DNA of 64,000 bases, taken from positions 360,001 to 424,000 of the forward strand of contig NC_010730.1 of the NCBI RefSeq assembly GCF_000020325.1, read 5' to 3'. Under the pieces are notes generated by a model. That model did no database searches and was not told where the DNA came from. It was given only the letters and a program-made list of their open reading frames with translations. The number at the start of each line of letters is the position of its first letter. Position 1 is the first letter of the stretch. The stretch comes from Sulfurihydrogenibium sp. YO3AOP1. GTDB taxonomy: Bacteria; Aquificota; Aquificia; Aquificales; Hydrogenothermaceae. Below are positions 27,245 through 36,852 of the stretch, one piece after another. A program made the position numbers and the translations under genes.

Positions 27245-28048
27245 TTAAACCTTAACAGACATTACAGTAATGCCATATTCCTTTACTCTATTTATAAACT
27301 TCTCTCTTTCTAACAAAAATGTTTTATTTGCCTCGACTGCCAAAACTTTGGCTTTTGCTTTCTTCATACTTTCAAGAGTTTTTAAGCCAATAACTGGAAC
27401 GTCGTATCTCATATCTTGATTACTACGTGCAGTTTTACAGACTACTGTATTCTCTCCTCCAAGCTCCCCACCTCTTAAAATACACTTATCAGTTCCTTCC
27501 ACGCCTTCCACAGCTATCACAACACCATCTTTTACAACCACAGTTTGACCAATATCAAGGTCTGCAATCTCTTTTGCTATCTTTATCCCAAATTCTACAT
27601 CGTTTAAAACTTCTGTATCATCAACCGGATTTATCAAAAAACCTTCCGGGATTAGCAACTCTTTTAAATAAGGTGTTGGGTCTATAAATTTAAATCCTTC
27701 TGACTCAAGCTCCTGAATGATTGAATGGAGTATAGATTTTGCCCTTTTGTCTTTCAATTTACTTAAAAATGTTTTTGCTCTATGGTCTAATTTATGAAAA
27801 TGAAAAAGTATAGAGCTATGCTCTATTTTCCCAAGCATAACAAGGTTTTGAATGTTTTCTTTTTTGAGAAAATCTATTATTTTTTGAGCTTCTGTGAATG
27901 AAAACCAGTGAGTTTTTCCATAGCGTTCTAACTCTTTATCTGCTGAGGATTTTATGGCTATGATTGTTAGGTCTTCGTTGTTTTGATAGGCTGATTTTGC
28001 AAAGGCTTTTGGAAGTTCTCCACTACCTGCGATAAGTCCGATTTTCAT
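27245..28048 (-). CDS. lpxI: UDP-2,3-diacylglucosamine pyrophosphatase LpxI
   Basis: A 267-residue LpxI that makes lipid X from UDP-2,3-diacylglucosamine, replacing LpxH. The start IGLIAGSGELPKAFAKSA is the family N-terminus. The central segment has MLGKIEHSSILF, and the C-terminal domain has ILRGGELGGENTVVCKTARSNQDMRYDVPVIGLKTLE. It overlaps lpxA by 4 bp on the same strand, an arrangement that supports the lipid A assignment. Confidence 0.93.
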   Translation of the reverse strand: MKIGLIAGSGELPKAFAKSAYQNNEDLTIIAIKSSADKELERYGKTHWFSFTEAQKIIDFLKKENIQNLVMLGKIEHSSILFHFHKLDHRAKTFLSKLKDKRAKSILHSIIQELESEGFKFIDPTPYLKELLIPEGFLINPVDDTEVLNDVEFGIKIAKEIADLDIGQTVVVKDGVVIAVEGVEGTDKCILRGGELGGENTVVCKTARSNQDMRYDVPVIGLKTLESMKKAKAKVLAVEANKTFLLEREKFINRVKEYGITVMSVKV

Positions 28049-28860
28049 TCTTCGTCAGATATAAGCAGTTTCCTTTTTGAAGCTTCTGGGGCTATTCCTC
28101 TTTTTGTTGTTTTGACAAAGTCTAAAAGCATTTGAATTTCTTTAGTCTTAGGAAGTTTTTCTTCTACTTCTTTTATACCCTCTGCCAAAGTTGGAGATGT
28201 TCTAAATAATATTCTGTATGCTTCTTTTAAAAGTTTTATAGTTTCTGAGCTAAATCCTCTTCTTTTTAAACCAACTAAATTTAAACCATACAATAAAACA
28301 TGATTTTTTGACGCCCTTGTAAAAGGTGGTATATCTTTATCTACGGCAGATGCACCGCCTACCATAGCATAATCACCAATTCTGCAAAATTGATGTATCG
28401 GTGTTAGTCCGCCTACAAATACATAGTTTCCTATTTTTACGTGTCCTGCTAATGTGACACAGTTAGCTAAGATTGTATTGTCTCCTACTTTGCAATCATG
28501 AGCAATATGAACGTATGCCATCAAGTAAGTATTATTTCCGATTCTTGTAATTCCATCATCAAAAGATGTTCCTCTGTGTACTGTACAGTATTCTCTTAAA
28601 ACTGTATTATTGCCGATTTCTACGTAAGAAATTTCACCTTTAAAGCCAAGATGCTGCGGAATGTTTCCAATAACACAGCCTTCAAAGATTTCGCAGTTTG
28701 AACCTATTTTTGTATAATTTCTAATTTTGACAGATGAATGAATGACTGTGTTATCGCCAATTTCTACTTCATCCTCAATAATAGAAAAAGGACCAACCTT
28801 AACGTTGGTCCCAAGCTTTGCTTTATTACTAACAATTGCTGTTGGATGTATTTCTACCAT
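28045..28860 (-). CDS. lpxA: UDP-N-acetylglucosamine acyltransferase LpxA
   Basis: A 271-residue left-handed beta-helix acyltransferase, the first lipid A step. Hexapeptide repeats run from about residue 5 to 185 (IHPTAIVSNKAKLGTNVKVG..., YLMAYVHIAHDCKVGDNTIL). The catalytic His sits in AHDC near 120, and a helical C-terminal domain follows. An 8 bp perfect hairpin (GGACCAAC...GTTGGTCC) spans its codons 14-21 at about 28791-28812. It follows trxA by 9 bp. Confidence 0.95.
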   Translation of the reverse strand: MVEIHPTAIVSNKAKLGTNVKVGPFSIIEDEVEIGDNTVIHSSVKIRNYTKIGSNCEIFEGCVIGNIPQHLGFKGEISYVEIGNNTVLREYCTVHRGTSFDDGITRIGNNTYLMAYVHIAHDCKVGDNTILANCVTLAGHVKIGNYVFVGGLTPIHQFCRIGDYAMVGGASAVDKDIPPFTRASKNHVLLYGLNLVGLKRRGFSSETIKLLKEAYRILFRTSPTLAEGIKEVEEKLPKTKEIQMLLDFVKTTKRGIAPEASKRKLLISDEE

Positions 28861-28869
28861 TAAATTCCT

Positions 28870-29187
28870 TTATGTAAGTAATGCTTTTAAAACTTCCTTA
28901 GATTGTACGCCAACTTTTGTATCAACTACTCTTCCGTTTTTGAATACCATGATTGTTGGAATAGCTCTTATGCCATATTTCATTGCAAGATTAGGATTTT
29001 CATCTGTATTTACTTTTACAACCTTTGCTTTTCCCTCTAATTCTACTGCAAGCTCTTCTACGATCGGAGCTATTAATCTACATGGACCACACCATGGAGC
29101 CCAAAAGTCTACTAATACAGGCACATCTGAGTTTAATACTTCTTGTTCAAAATTGGATTCGTTCACGGATATAACTTTGCCAGCCAT
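28870..29187 (-). CDS. trxA: thioredoxin
   Basis: A 105-residue classical thioredoxin with the active site [10 protein letters not shown] (Cys 33 and 36 by position), cis-Pro in [10 protein letters not shown] and GRVVDTKVG near the end. It reduces disulfides in the cytoplasm. It lies 4 bp after an ArsR-type regulator, which may control it, and 9 bp before lpxA. Confidence 0.95.
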   Translation of the reverse strand: MAGKVISVNESNFEQEVLNSDVPVLVDFWAPWCGPCRLIAPIVEELAVELEGKAKVVKVNTDENPNLAMKYGIRAIPTIMVFKNGRVVDTKVGVQSKEVLKALLT

Positions 29188-29191
29188 ACTT

Positions 29192-29506
29192 TTAATCCTC
29201 CTGTGTTAAATTTTTGTATAAATCTAATACTCTTTTATCCTTAATATAATAACATACAATTGAGCCTTCTCGCTTGTATCCAAGTATTCCTCTGTTTCTC
29301 AATACTGATAGATGTTGAGATACGTTTGGTTGTGGCAAATCTAAAGCTTCCCATATATGTTTAACGCATTTTTTTCCGCTTGCAAGAAACCCGATAATTT
29401 TAAGTCTCGCCGGATGAGCTAAAGCTTTAAGAAGTTCAGCTGTATCTTCTAAAAATTGTTCATCTTGCCATTTTTCAAGCTCTTTTGTTCCTTCCTTCAA
29501 TTCCAT
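29192..29506 (-). CDS. ArsR/SmtB-family transcriptional regulator
   Basis: A winged-helix regulator of about 104 residues. It has [20 protein letters not shown] at residues 25-44, the recognition helix [19 protein letters not shown] and a beta-wing [13 protein letters not shown]. It has only two cysteines (about 47 and 85), and the metal-binding ELCVCDL of ArsR is absent, so a thiol- or persulfide-responsive switch is possible. An earlier ATG at 29515 adds three residues. The ATG at 29506 is preferred by its CAGGTGATT site. Overlapping context with trxA suggests redox control. Confidence 0.88.
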   Translation of the reverse strand: MELKEGTKELEKWQDEQFLEDTAELLKALAHPARLKIIGFLASGKKCVKHIWEALDLPQPNVSQHLSVLRNRGILGYKREGSIVCYYIKDKRVLDLYKNLTQED

Positions 29507-29919
29507 AAAAATCACCTGCGATTTAGAATATTAGAATATATTATAAATATATTTTTTTATATATGCAATAGAAATTTAGAGACTACTTGCAAAAATCAAC
29601 ATCATCATTATGAAGCCATGCGAAGAATCTTAATCCTTTTACCTTTCATTTATTTATTGTATAGACAATTAATGAATTACCTCTACTTTCTTGCTTTTTA
29701 AAAAAAGAGATCCTTCACTTCATTCAGGATGACAAGGAAAGTGAAAATGTCATTCTGAGCGTTAGCGAAGAATCTCCTTTTTTACCTCTCACTTATTCAT
29801 TTTCTTAAAAGAAGAGATCCTTCGGACTAAAGTCCTCAGGATGATGGTTGAAGATAAAGTTGTATTTACACTCTACAATTTACTAAAATTTTAAGACCTT
29901 CTCTTTTCTTACCTATTTA
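29507..29919. repeat. 413 bp gap with four REP units and one palindrome
   Basis: Decayed REP arm at about 29604-29630, palindrome relative GACAATTAATGAATTACC at 29664-29681, REP units at 29707-29733, 29749-29776 (GTCATTCTGAGCG...GAATCTC) and 29814-29844 (inner GGACTAAAGTCC). The fillers CTCACTTATTCATT and TTCTTAAAAGAA recur at other clusters. The upstream part also carries the promoter side of the arsR gene. Confidence 0.8.
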
Positions 29920-30795
29920 CTATGCTACTTTTTCAATGATTGCTTTTGTTGAAATTACATGCTTGTGTAATCCAAGCTCTTTTGGTTTTAAACCTATTGC
30001 TAAACCTATAAGCTGTGGTAAGTGTAAAACCGGCATTCCAATATTTACTCCGATTTTTTCTTCTGCTTCCGGCTGCATAGCATCAAGTTGCGTATGGCAT
30101 AATGGACAAGGTGTTACCATAAAGTCGGCTTTTTCTTTTTTTGCTGCTTGTGTATCCATTGCTGTTAATCTTAATGTAACTTTGTCTTCTGCAGACCAGA
30201 AAGAATGGAATCCACAGCAAGCAAGCCTTGCATCATGGTCTACCGGTGTTCCGCCAAGAGCTTCTATCAATCTCTCTATAGAAGTTGGGTTGTCTGGGTC
30301 TTCGTATCCTGTTAAGTAAGGTGGTCTTATGATGTGACAACCATAGAAAGGAGCTATTTTAAACTCTTTTAATGGTCTTACCACCATTTCTTTAATTTTA
30401 TCAAGACCAACCGCATCTATTACTTCCCATAAAAAGTGAGTAACTTCTATCGTTCCTTTATATTCTAATCCGGATTCTTTTAAAACTTCATTAACTGCAG
30501 CTCTAACTTCTGGGTCATGGTCTAATTTGAATTTTGCTTCTCTAAGCATTAATGTACAAGTATTACAGATTGTTAACATATCAAGCCCAAGCTCTTCTGC
30601 CAATGCTAAGTTTCTTGCATTTATAACAAGAGATAAAAATTCATCTTTTTCTTGAACGGCACCTGCTCCACAGCAAGTAGCAGCTTCAAGCTCTATTAAT
30701 TCCATTCCAAGCTTTTCTGCAACAAGCTTTGTTGAATCATAAAGCTCAGGAGCTACACCCTTAGCTGAACATCCTGTATAAAATGCATATTTCAT
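29920..30795 (-). CDS. succinate dehydrogenase/fumarate reductase subunit E (HdrB-like, two CCG domains)
   Basis: A 291-residue protein with two CCG cysteine-rich domains. The first has CSAKG near residue 9, TCCGAGA near 42 and CNTC near 78. The second has GCH, ACCGFHSFW near 193 and CPLCHTQ near 230. This architecture, shared with heterodisulfide reductase subunit B, is the membrane-associated subunit of type-E succinate:quinone and methylmenaquinol:fumarate reductases and probably carries a [4Fe-4S] cluster. It overlaps the iron-sulfur subunit gene by 4 bp. The flavoprotein gene is not adjacent. Confidence 0.9.
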   Translation of the reverse strand: MKYAFYTGCSAKGVAPELYDSTKLVAEKLGMELIELEAATCCGAGAVQEKDEFLSLVINARNLALAEELGLDMLTICNTCTLMLREAKFKLDHDPEVRAAVNEVLKESGLEYKGTIEVTHFLWEVIDAVGLDKIKEMVVRPLKEFKIAPFYGCHIIRPPYLTGYEDPDNPTSIERLIEALGGTPVDHDARLACCGFHSFWSAEDKVTLRLTAMDTQAAKKEKADFMVTPCPLCHTQLDAMQPEAEEKIGVNIGMPVLHLPQLIGLAIGLKPKELGLHKHVISTKAIIEKVA

Positions 30796-31847
30796 GATTG
30801 AACCTCCTTCTTCTTGCTTTTTCTCTTGTCTTCATAAACAGTATGTACGTCCGGAATAATTTTTATCTTAACTTTATCTTTCATTTCTCTTGCTTTATCC
30901 ATGATCTTTTGAACTTCTTCATGTCTTTTTACTTTATGACCACCAAAGAAGTCTGCAATGTTAACTTTACCTTTAAAGAACATTCTAAGACCAAATGGAG
31001 CTCTTTTTGCAGCACCAAGCAATCCTTCTTGTCTCATTGGAAGAAGCATTTCGTTTAAAAGACCCCTGTTGTATATATCATTTTCAAAAATCTCAGCGTG
31101 GATTTCTCCCGGTGATTTAAAGCCCTCTTCTGCTGCAATGATTCTTGTTCTTATGATGTTTTCATACGGCTGAACTTCCTTAGGACATCTTGTTGTACAC
31201 TCCATACATCTAACACACCATTCAAGATTGAACTCTTTTAATACTTCTTCAAGTCTTTCTTTCTTTGCCCCATCTCTTGAATCTGCAATAAATCTGTATG
31301 CTTTTGATATTACCATTGGTCCTAAGAAATCTTTATTAACTTTAAGAGCATTACAATCTGACATACAAGAATTACATAAAATACAATCAGAAGCATAATC
31401 TATTTTCTGATGGTCAAATGGGTCTTGTCTGTATTCTTTACCATCTGCAGGTGGAGGCTCTTTTGGTATAAACCAAGGCTTAATTCTTTTTAATTTATCA
31501 ACTACCCAGTCCATATCATAGACAAGGTCTTTTAATACTCTAATATTTCCTGCCGGTTCTACGATTATAGTATCTGTATTATATTTTTCTAATAGATGCG
31601 TAATTTGGACTTTGCAGGCTAAGTTCGCATGTCCGTTTATTTTTACTGCACAAGAACCACAGATTGCAGCCCTACAGTTATATCTGAAAGAGATTGACGG
31701 GTCTTGTTCTTCTTTAGCTTTGAAGAGTGCTGCCAGTAGCGTCATTCCTTTTTCTACCGGGAGTTTGTAAGTTTTGTAATATGGTTCTGCGTCTTTTGTT
31801 GGGTCGTATCTAAACACTTTAAGATAAAAAAACTCCATAGCTGCCAC
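30792..31847 (-). CDS. sdhB: succinate dehydrogenase/fumarate reductase iron-sulfur subunit
   Basis: A 351-residue SdhB/FrdB. The N-terminal plant-type ferredoxin domain has CRAAICGSC and, later, LACKV for the [2Fe-2S] centre. The C-terminal part has CILCNSCMSDC and CVRCMECTTRCPKE for the remaining clusters. The C-terminus is about 100 residues longer than in E. coli FrdB. It transfers electrons between the flavoprotein and the E subunit encoded next to it. ATG start with a CAGAGGTGGC site. Confidence 0.92.
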   Translation of the reverse strand: MAAMEFFYLKVFRYDPTKDAEPYYKTYKLPVEKGMTLLAALFKAKEEQDPSISFRYNCRAAICGSCAVKINGHANLACKVQITHLLEKYNTDTIIVEPAGNIRVLKDLVYDMDWVVDKLKRIKPWFIPKEPPPADGKEYRQDPFDHQKIDYASDCILCNSCMSDCNALKVNKDFLGPMVISKAYRFIADSRDGAKKERLEEVLKEFNLEWCVRCMECTTRCPKEVQPYENIIRTRIIAAEEGFKSPGEIHAEIFENDIYNRGLLNEMLLPMRQEGLLGAAKRAPFGLRMFFKGKVNIADFFGGHKVKRHEEVQKIMDKAREMKDKVKIKIIPDVHTVYEDKRKSKKKEVQS

Positions 31848-32204
31848 CTCTGTAAAAATTTACATTCATATATTTAAACATATTTTTTATAAAAATCAAA
31901 TACTGTTTGATTTTTTCTTTTTTAAGTTAATCGGTTGGTTAGTAATTTTTATAAATACGTCGAGTGAAAAGTTCAATAAAATTACGAGATTCTCCGCCGG
32001 CTTCAGAAGACGGATTTTTATTTTCCTTGTCATCCAGCAACGAAGTAAAGGATCTAATGTTTTAATGTGTTTTAAAAGGAAGGAAACAATAACAGGTGAT
32101 TCTTCGCCGGCTGCAGAATGACGATGTGGATTTTTATAAGCAGCCTCAAGCAGCAAATAATGAGTGAAGTTGTGGACGATTCGCGAAACGCCTCTACTTA
32201 CTTT
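31848..32204. repeat. 357 bp gap: MITE-type terminus and REP units
   Basis: The minus-strand side carries the sdhB promoter region. Within lie the MITE-type end AATACGTCGAGTGAAAAGTT at about 31955, REP arms at about 31986-32012, 32029-32055 and 32097-32122, the recurrent stretch TTTTTATAAGCAGCCTC, and a decayed palindrome (GACGATTCGCGAAACGCC) at about 32174. An apparent 86-codon reading frame here is made of repeat DNA and is not a gene. Confidence 0.75.
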
Positions 32205-33155
32205 TTAACTGTTTATTAATTTCTTTTCTCTAAATCTAATCAAATTTGTAATCGTAAAATTAACCTTTGGCAGATAGCCTACATTTTCACCAAGTTTTAC
32301 AATAGCACCATTTAAAGCGTCTATCTCTGTCCTTTTACCGGATTTCAAATCATAATACATAGATGGGAAATGGTCCTTTGTCGGTGGGATTAATTTTTCA
32401 TAAAACAATTTTTTATAATCTTCTGGGTTGTCAAAGTTTAGTTGTATGTTGTTTAACTTTGCCACTTGAAAGATTTCATCTATGATTAAATCCATTATCT
32501 CTTTTGTTTCTTTATTTTCTTTTAGCGTTCCATAACTACACTCAAGCAACGCACCAAGAGGATTTAACGCACAGTTATAAAGTATCTTATCCCATAAAAC
32601 TTTATACACATCCTTAGAAAAAGAAGCAGGAATGCCGGCATGTTTTATTGTGCAAACTACATCTAAAACTTCTTTGTCTTCTAATAGATTCTCCGGCTGT
32701 CCTATTCTTACATCATCTGCGTTTACGGTTATGTAAGCATGAAAAGGTTCAATTAATTTTGAGCCAAAAATCACTCTGCCAAGTAAAATTTTTGATTTGT
32801 TTATATATTTTGATGCTGTTTCATAGTTTCCATAGCCGTTTTGGGTTAATAGTATTTTGGTTTTTGGTTTTATAAGTGGAAGTATCTTTTTTATAGTTTC
32901 TTTTGTATCAAAAGACTTAACGGCAACTATGATTAAATCAAAATCTATATCTTTTAAATTTTCTATGTTAGTTGTTATTAAATCAAGCTTTGCTTTATGA
33001 TTGCCCCAAATTCCTTCAACGTTTAGAGTATTGTCTTTTGCAAACTCTAAATGATGGTCTTTTACTAAGCCATAAACATTATGCTTAGATTCTTTTAAAA
33101 ACGTTGCAAATACTGTTCCAACAGCTCCAAGTCCTACGACAAGGATATTTTTCAT
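32205..33155 (-). CDS. panE: 2-dehydropantoate 2-reductase
   Basis: A 316-residue ketopantoate reductase for pantothenate/CoA synthesis. The Rossmann motif is [12 protein letters not shown] (residues 6-17). The catalytic Lys lies in [18 protein letters not shown] near 185, and the C-terminal helix has [22 protein letters not shown]. It overlaps threonine synthase by 4 bp, so the two are co-translated. Confidence 0.92.
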   Translation of the reverse strand: MKNILVVGLGAVGTVFATFLKESKHNVYGLVKDHHLEFAKDNTLNVEGIWGNHKAKLDLITTNIENLKDIDFDLIIVAVKSFDTKETIKKILPLIKPKTKILLTQNGYGNYETASKYINKSKILLGRVIFGSKLIEPFHAYITVNADDVRIGQPENLLEDKEVLDVVCTIKHAGIPASFSKDVYKVLWDKILYNCALNPLGALLECSYGTLKENKETKEIMDLIIDEIFQVAKLNNIQLNFDNPEDYKKLFYEKLIPPTKDHFPSMYYDLKSGKRTEIDALNGAIVKLGENVGYLPKVNFTITNLIRFREKKLINS

Positions 33156-34222
33156 ATTAGTTCTAAAAATCTTGCTATTTCTTCTAAGTTTGGTGGGAGT
33201 TCTACCGGTTTTTCACTTGCTTTTATTACTGTGTCCGGGTCTTTAAGTCCATTTCCTGTAAGTGTGCAAGTGATAACTTCTCCACCTTTAAATAAACCTT
33301 TTTTAACAGATTTTATCACTCCTGCCACTGATGCAGCAGATGCCGGCTCGCAAAATACACCTTCCGTTGATGCTACAAGTTTGTAAGCATATAAAATTTC
33401 ATCATCAGAGACTGCGTCTATAAAACCATTACTTTCTCTTGCTGCTTGTAGTGCTGGCTGCCAGCTGTAAGGATTGCCTATCTTAATTGCTGTTGCTATT
33501 GTTTGTGGATTTTTTATAGGAAATCCTTTTACAATTGGTGCTGCTCCTTCTGCTTGCCATCCTATCATTCTTGGAAGTTTTTTAACCTTTCCAAGTTGAT
33601 GGTATTCTTTATATCCTTTCCAGTATGCTGTAATGTTTCCTGCATTACCAACGGGTATAAAATGAAAGTCTGGTGCTTCTTCAAGGTAATCGCAAATCTC
33701 AAATGCTGCTGTTTTTTGTCCTTCTATTCTGTAAGGATTTACAGAGTTTACAACTTCAACAGGATATTTTTCTCCTATTTCTCTAACAATTTCTAAGGCA
33801 TCGTCAAAATTTCCCATAACCGCTATTATTTTTGCTCCGTATACCATTGCTTGGGATAATTTTCCTATGGCAACAGCTCCTTTTGGAAGTAAAACGTATG
33901 CTCTCATTCCGGCTTTTGCTGCATAGGCTGCCGCAGATGCAGAAGTGTTTCCGGTAGATGCACAGATTACAGCTTCTTTTCCATTTTCTTTCGCTTTTGA
34001 AATTGCCATAGTCATTCCACGGTCTTTAAAAGAACCGGTTGGATTAAGTCCTTCATATTTTAAATAAATCTGTAAATTTAAGTTTGGCGCTATTTCTTTT
34101 GATAAATTATCAGCTTTTATAAGTGGTGTGTTTCCTTCATGAAGCGTTATGATTGGAGTATTTTCATTAACTGGTAGATACTGTCTGTATGCTTCTATGA
34201 TTCCTTTCCATTTACAACCCAA
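33152..34222 (-). CDS. thrC: threonine synthase
   Basis: A 356-residue PLP-dependent synthase that turns O-phosphohomoserine into threonine. The PLP lysine is in [11 protein letters not shown] near residue 65. [10 protein letters not shown] and the phosphate loop PVGNAGNIT follow. It belongs to the short, thermophile/actinobacterial class of about 350 residues. It lies 18 bp after mlaF and overlaps panE by 4 bp. Confidence 0.93.
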   Translation of the reverse strand: MGCKWKGIIEAYRQYLPVNENTPIITLHEGNTPLIKADNLSKEIAPNLNLQIYLKYEGLNPTGSFKDRGMTMAISKAKENGKEAVICASTGNTSASAAAYAAKAGMRAYVLLPKGAVAIGKLSQAMVYGAKIIAVMGNFDDALEIVREIGEKYPVEVVNSVNPYRIEGQKTAAFEICDYLEEAPDFHFIPVGNAGNITAYWKGYKEYHQLGKVKKLPRMIGWQAEGAAPIVKGFPIKNPQTIATAIKIGNPYSWQPALQAARESNGFIDAVSDDEILYAYKLVASTEGVFCEPASAASVAGVIKSVKKGLFKGGEVITCTLTGNGLKDPDTVIKASEKPVELPPNLEEIARFLELI

Positions 34223-34240
34223 GAAAAAATGCCTCCTTTA

Positions 34241-35029
34241 TTATTTTTTAAGATTGTTATTAAGCTCTTTCATCAACTCTTCCGTTATTGGACCTTCTGG
34301 GCTTCTTCTGATAAATTGCTGAACTACTGGGTCTGGATGGTTTTTAATCTCCTCAGGCGTCCCGATAGCGTAAATAACACCTTTATGAATCATAGCTATT
34401 CTATCTGCAATGCTAAAAGCACTTTCAAGGTCATGGGTAACTACGATAGAAGTAACTCCAAGCTCATCTCTAAGTTTTAAGATTAATTTATCAATCATTG
34501 CAGCAGTTACAGGGTCAAGTCCGGAAGATGGCTCATCATAAAGTATGATTTCTGGATTATAAGAAATTGCCCGTGCAAGGGCAACTCTTTTTCTCATACC
34601 ACCTGATAGCTGAGAAGGATATAAATTTTCCACATCTTTTAAACCAACCAACGCAAGCTTTTCTTTTGCAAGGTTATATATATCTCTTTCCGGCATTTTT
34701 GTATTTTCTAAGTAGTAAAAACCTACATTTTCCCAAACTTTTAGACTATCAAATAATGCTCCTTCTTGAAATAGATAGCCTATTTTCTTTCTAAATTCTA
34801 TTAATTCGGTATCCTTTAAAGATGTGATATCAACGTTATCGATATAGATTTTTCCTGATGTGGGTTTTAAAAGTCCGATGATGTGTTTGATAACGGTACT
34901 TTTACCGCTTCCACTACCACCCATAATAACAAAGACTTCAGACTTTTTAACATCAAATGATATATTCTTTAAAACTTCTCTATTTCCAAACTTTTTTGTA
35001 AGATTTTCAACCTTTATTTTCGTATCCAT
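34241..35029 (-). CDS. mlaF: ABC transporter ATPase MlaF (phospholipid transport)
   Basis: An ATPase of about 262 residues. Walker A is GGSGSGKSTV, the Q-loop is LFQEGALFDSL (the typical MlaF/Ttg2A sequence), the signature is LSGGMRKRVALARA and Walker B is IILYDEPSSGLDP. With MlaE and MCE proteins it powers lipid movement across the envelope. An MCE-family gene lies about 15 kb away at 50409. An upstream ATG at 35041 is in frame, but GAGG sits between it and the ATG at 35029, which is therefore preferred. Confidence 0.9.
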   Translation of the reverse strand: MDTKIKVENLTKKFGNREVLKNISFDVKKSEVFVIMGGSGSGKSTVIKHIIGLLKPTSGKIYIDNVDITSLKDTELIEFRKKIGYLFQEGALFDSLKVWENVGFYYLENTKMPERDIYNLAKEKLALVGLKDVENLYPSQLSGGMRKRVALARAISYNPEIILYDEPSSGLDPVTAAMIDKLILKLRDELGVTSIVVTHDLESAFSIADRIAMIHKGVIYAIGTPEEIKNHPDPVVQQFIRRSPEGPITEELMKELNNNLKK

Positions 35030-35194
35030 CCTAAACCTCATAAAAATTATAACATCTTTTTAAATAAAGTGAGAAAGTGCATAAAGTCATATCAGTTTAG
35101 GAAAATTGAAAAATAAAAATTGTGAAATACGTCGAATGAGAAATTCAATAAAAATAGGAGATTCTTCGCTTCGCTCAGAATGTTCTATGTTAAA

Positions 35195-35200
35195 TGTCAA
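35195..35200 (-). promoter_or_regulatory. outward -35 hexamer in the IS110 right end
   Basis: TTGACA on the minus strand points out of the element. When right and left ends are joined in a circle, it falls exactly 17 bp before TATATT in the left end (37592-37597), creating a consensus-like promoter for the bridge RNA and transposase. In the inserted state the pair is broken. Confidence 0.7.
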
Positions 35201-35580
35201 GTACAAAAATTTTCATCAAATGGTCTTCTGCTTTTTAATACACCATATGCCTGCCTTAATAACTTATGTGCTACAGCCACTAATGCTAACTTTTTAGCCT
35301 TACCTTTACTTACTAATCTTTCGTATAATTCTCTGCAGTATTTGTTAAACCTTATTGCTGATAATGCTGCCATGTATAATATTTTCCTTGCATATGGATT
35401 TCCCATCTTTTTTATTGAACCACTTTTCTTTACACTCGTTCCACTTTCATGTATACCCGGACTGATTCCTATAAAACTTGATGCATCTTTTACACTCTTA
35501 AATCTTTCAAAATTTCCATATACTGATATTATCATTCCTATAGTCCTATCACTTATACCGGGTATGGGAGTTAAAATAAT
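35197..35580 (-). pseudogene. IS110 transposase, C-terminal fragment
   Basis: The fragment reads from the IS256 junction: IILTPIPGISDRTIG, then SFIGISPGIHESGTSVKKSG and MGNPYARKILYMAALSA. This is the C-terminal Tnp (transposase_20) domain with the catalytic serine region of IS110 enzymes. It ends DENFCT at 35197. Together with the N-terminal part it gives only about 295 residues, whereas relatives have 320-400, so the segment between the coiled coil and the PGI motif is probably missing. Confidence 0.85.
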
Positions 35581-36850
35581 GTTGTGTCTAAATTAAATTT
35601 ATAAGGAGGAATGATAATGGATAAAAAAGAATACTTTGAAAAAGTATTAAACAGATCCACAGAGGAATTAGTAAAAGAATTTTTCCCAAACGGTATAACA
35701 ACCAAAGAAAAGATAGGTATAAGAAAGCTTTTAGAATCTGTTGTAGAACTGGTCATGAATCAGGAAAGAAATTTCTTCCTTGAAAATGATGAAGATAACA
35801 AAGCAAATGGATACTACGAAAGAAACCTAAATACTGGTTCTTTCAAGCTTAACATAAATGTCCCAAGAGATAGAAAGGGTAAATTTAGACCACAAATATT
35901 ACCTGACCCTTACAAAAGAGTTGATGAAGATTATATAGACCTTCTTATGAGTTTGGTATCCAATGGATACTCAGAAAGCAAGATAGATTCTACATTAAAA
36001 AGCTTAGGCTTAAACTATTCAAAACAACATATGGATAAAATCAAAAAAGAGCTTATAGAAAGACTTAATGATTTTAAAACAAGAGAGCTTCCATCGGATG
36101 CATTTGTACTGTATATAGACGCATATCACTGTGATATAAAAGAGAAAAACAAAATCAGAAAGGCTTCTGTCTATGTAGTTCTTGGAATAGATTTACAAGG
36201 AAATAAAGATATATTTGGATTTTACACATTTTTCAGTAGTGAAAACAAAGCAGACTGGATAAAAGTATTCAATGATTTAATAGATAGAGGACTAAAAAGG
36301 GTAATGCTTATAGTAAGTGATGATTTTCCTGGGATAACAAAAGCCATAGAAACACTATTTCCTTATACAGACCATCAGCTATGTTTAGTCCATTTACAAA
36401 GAAACGTTAGAAATCAGATGGATAAAGAAGATTCACAAGTATTTAACAAAGAATTAAAAAACATAAAAGAAAACAGCTTAGATTATGAAGATGGATTAGA
36501 AAAATTAGATGATTTATGTAGTAGATTTAAATCTAAATATCCAAGCTTTATAAAACATATTCAATCTAACAAAGAGAGATACTTATGTTTTTTAAAATAT
36601 CCAGAAAATCTAAGAAAGCACATATACACAACAAATCCAGTTGAAAGTGTTAATAGCATGATAGAGAAAGTAAGAATAAATTTAGGCGGATATTTTCAAT
36701 CTGTAGACATTCTTGAGATAAATCTGCTTATACAGAGAGATAATTTAAAGAATGGAAAATGGAAAAAACCTATACCTGCTTTTAAAGGAGCTTCTTATGA
36801 AATTTTACAATTGTTTAATAAAAAGTTTTCAATCCAGACACAAAATTATT
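35575..36850 (+). mobile_element. IS256-family insertion sequence inside IS110
   Basis: Inverted ends AATAATGTTGTGTCTAAATT (35575-35594) and the complement of 36831-36850 agree at 17 of 20 positions. The exact outer limits are uncertain by a few bases. It carries one intact mutator-type transposase gene. No clean 8-9 bp target duplication is visible, only a 6-of-8 candidate next to the ends. Combined with the missing transposase codons this suggests a deletion at insertion or later. It splits the IS110 transposase. Confidence 0.85.
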
Positions 36851-36852
36851 GA
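35617..36852 (+). CDS. IS256-family (mutator) transposase
   Basis: A DDE transposase of about 411 residues. The first Asp is in LYIDAYHCDIKEKNK, the second in LIVSDDFPGITKAIE, followed by the C/H motif HQLCLVHLQRNVRNQM, and the Glu is in YTTNPVESVNSMIEKVR near residue 350. It is intact and probably active. ATG 35611 is also in frame, but AAGGAGGA directly abuts it, so ATG 35617 has the proper spacing. Confidence 0.93.
   Translation: MDKKEYFEKVLNRSTEELVKEFFPNGITTKEKIGIRKLLESVVELVMNQERNFFLENDEDNKANGYYERNLNTGSFKLNINVPRDRKGKFRPQILPDPYKRVDEDYIDLLMSLVSNGYSESKIDSTLKSLGLNYSKQHMDKIKKELIERLNDFKTRELPSDAFVLYIDAYHCDIKEKNKIRKASVYVVLGIDLQGNKDIFGFYTFFSSENKADWIKVFNDLIDRGLKRVMLIVSDDFPGITKAIETLFPYTDHQLCLVHLQRNVRNQMDKEDSQVFNKELKNIKENSLDYEDGLEKLDDLCSRFKSKYPSFIKHIQSNKERYLCFLKYPENLRKHIYTTNPVESVNSMIEKVRINLGGYFQSVDILEINLLIQRDNLKNGKWKKPIPAFKGASYEILQLFNKKFSIQTQNY

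Noticed and set aside
28791-28812. Intrinsic terminator at the GGACCAAC hairpin
   Set aside because: It lies inside the lpxA coding sequence and has no T run.
28742-29209. 155-codon plus-strand frame
   Set aside because: It lies opposite trxA and lpxA, which have full family matches. It is a shadow frame.
31896-32156. 86-codon reading frame on the minus strand
   Set aside because: It is composed of MITE/REP repeat DNA and has no ribosome site.
35575-36850. Perfect target-site duplication of the IS256 element
   Set aside because: Only a 6-of-8 match is found beside the ends. Missing IS110 codons make a deletion more likely than an undisturbed insertion.
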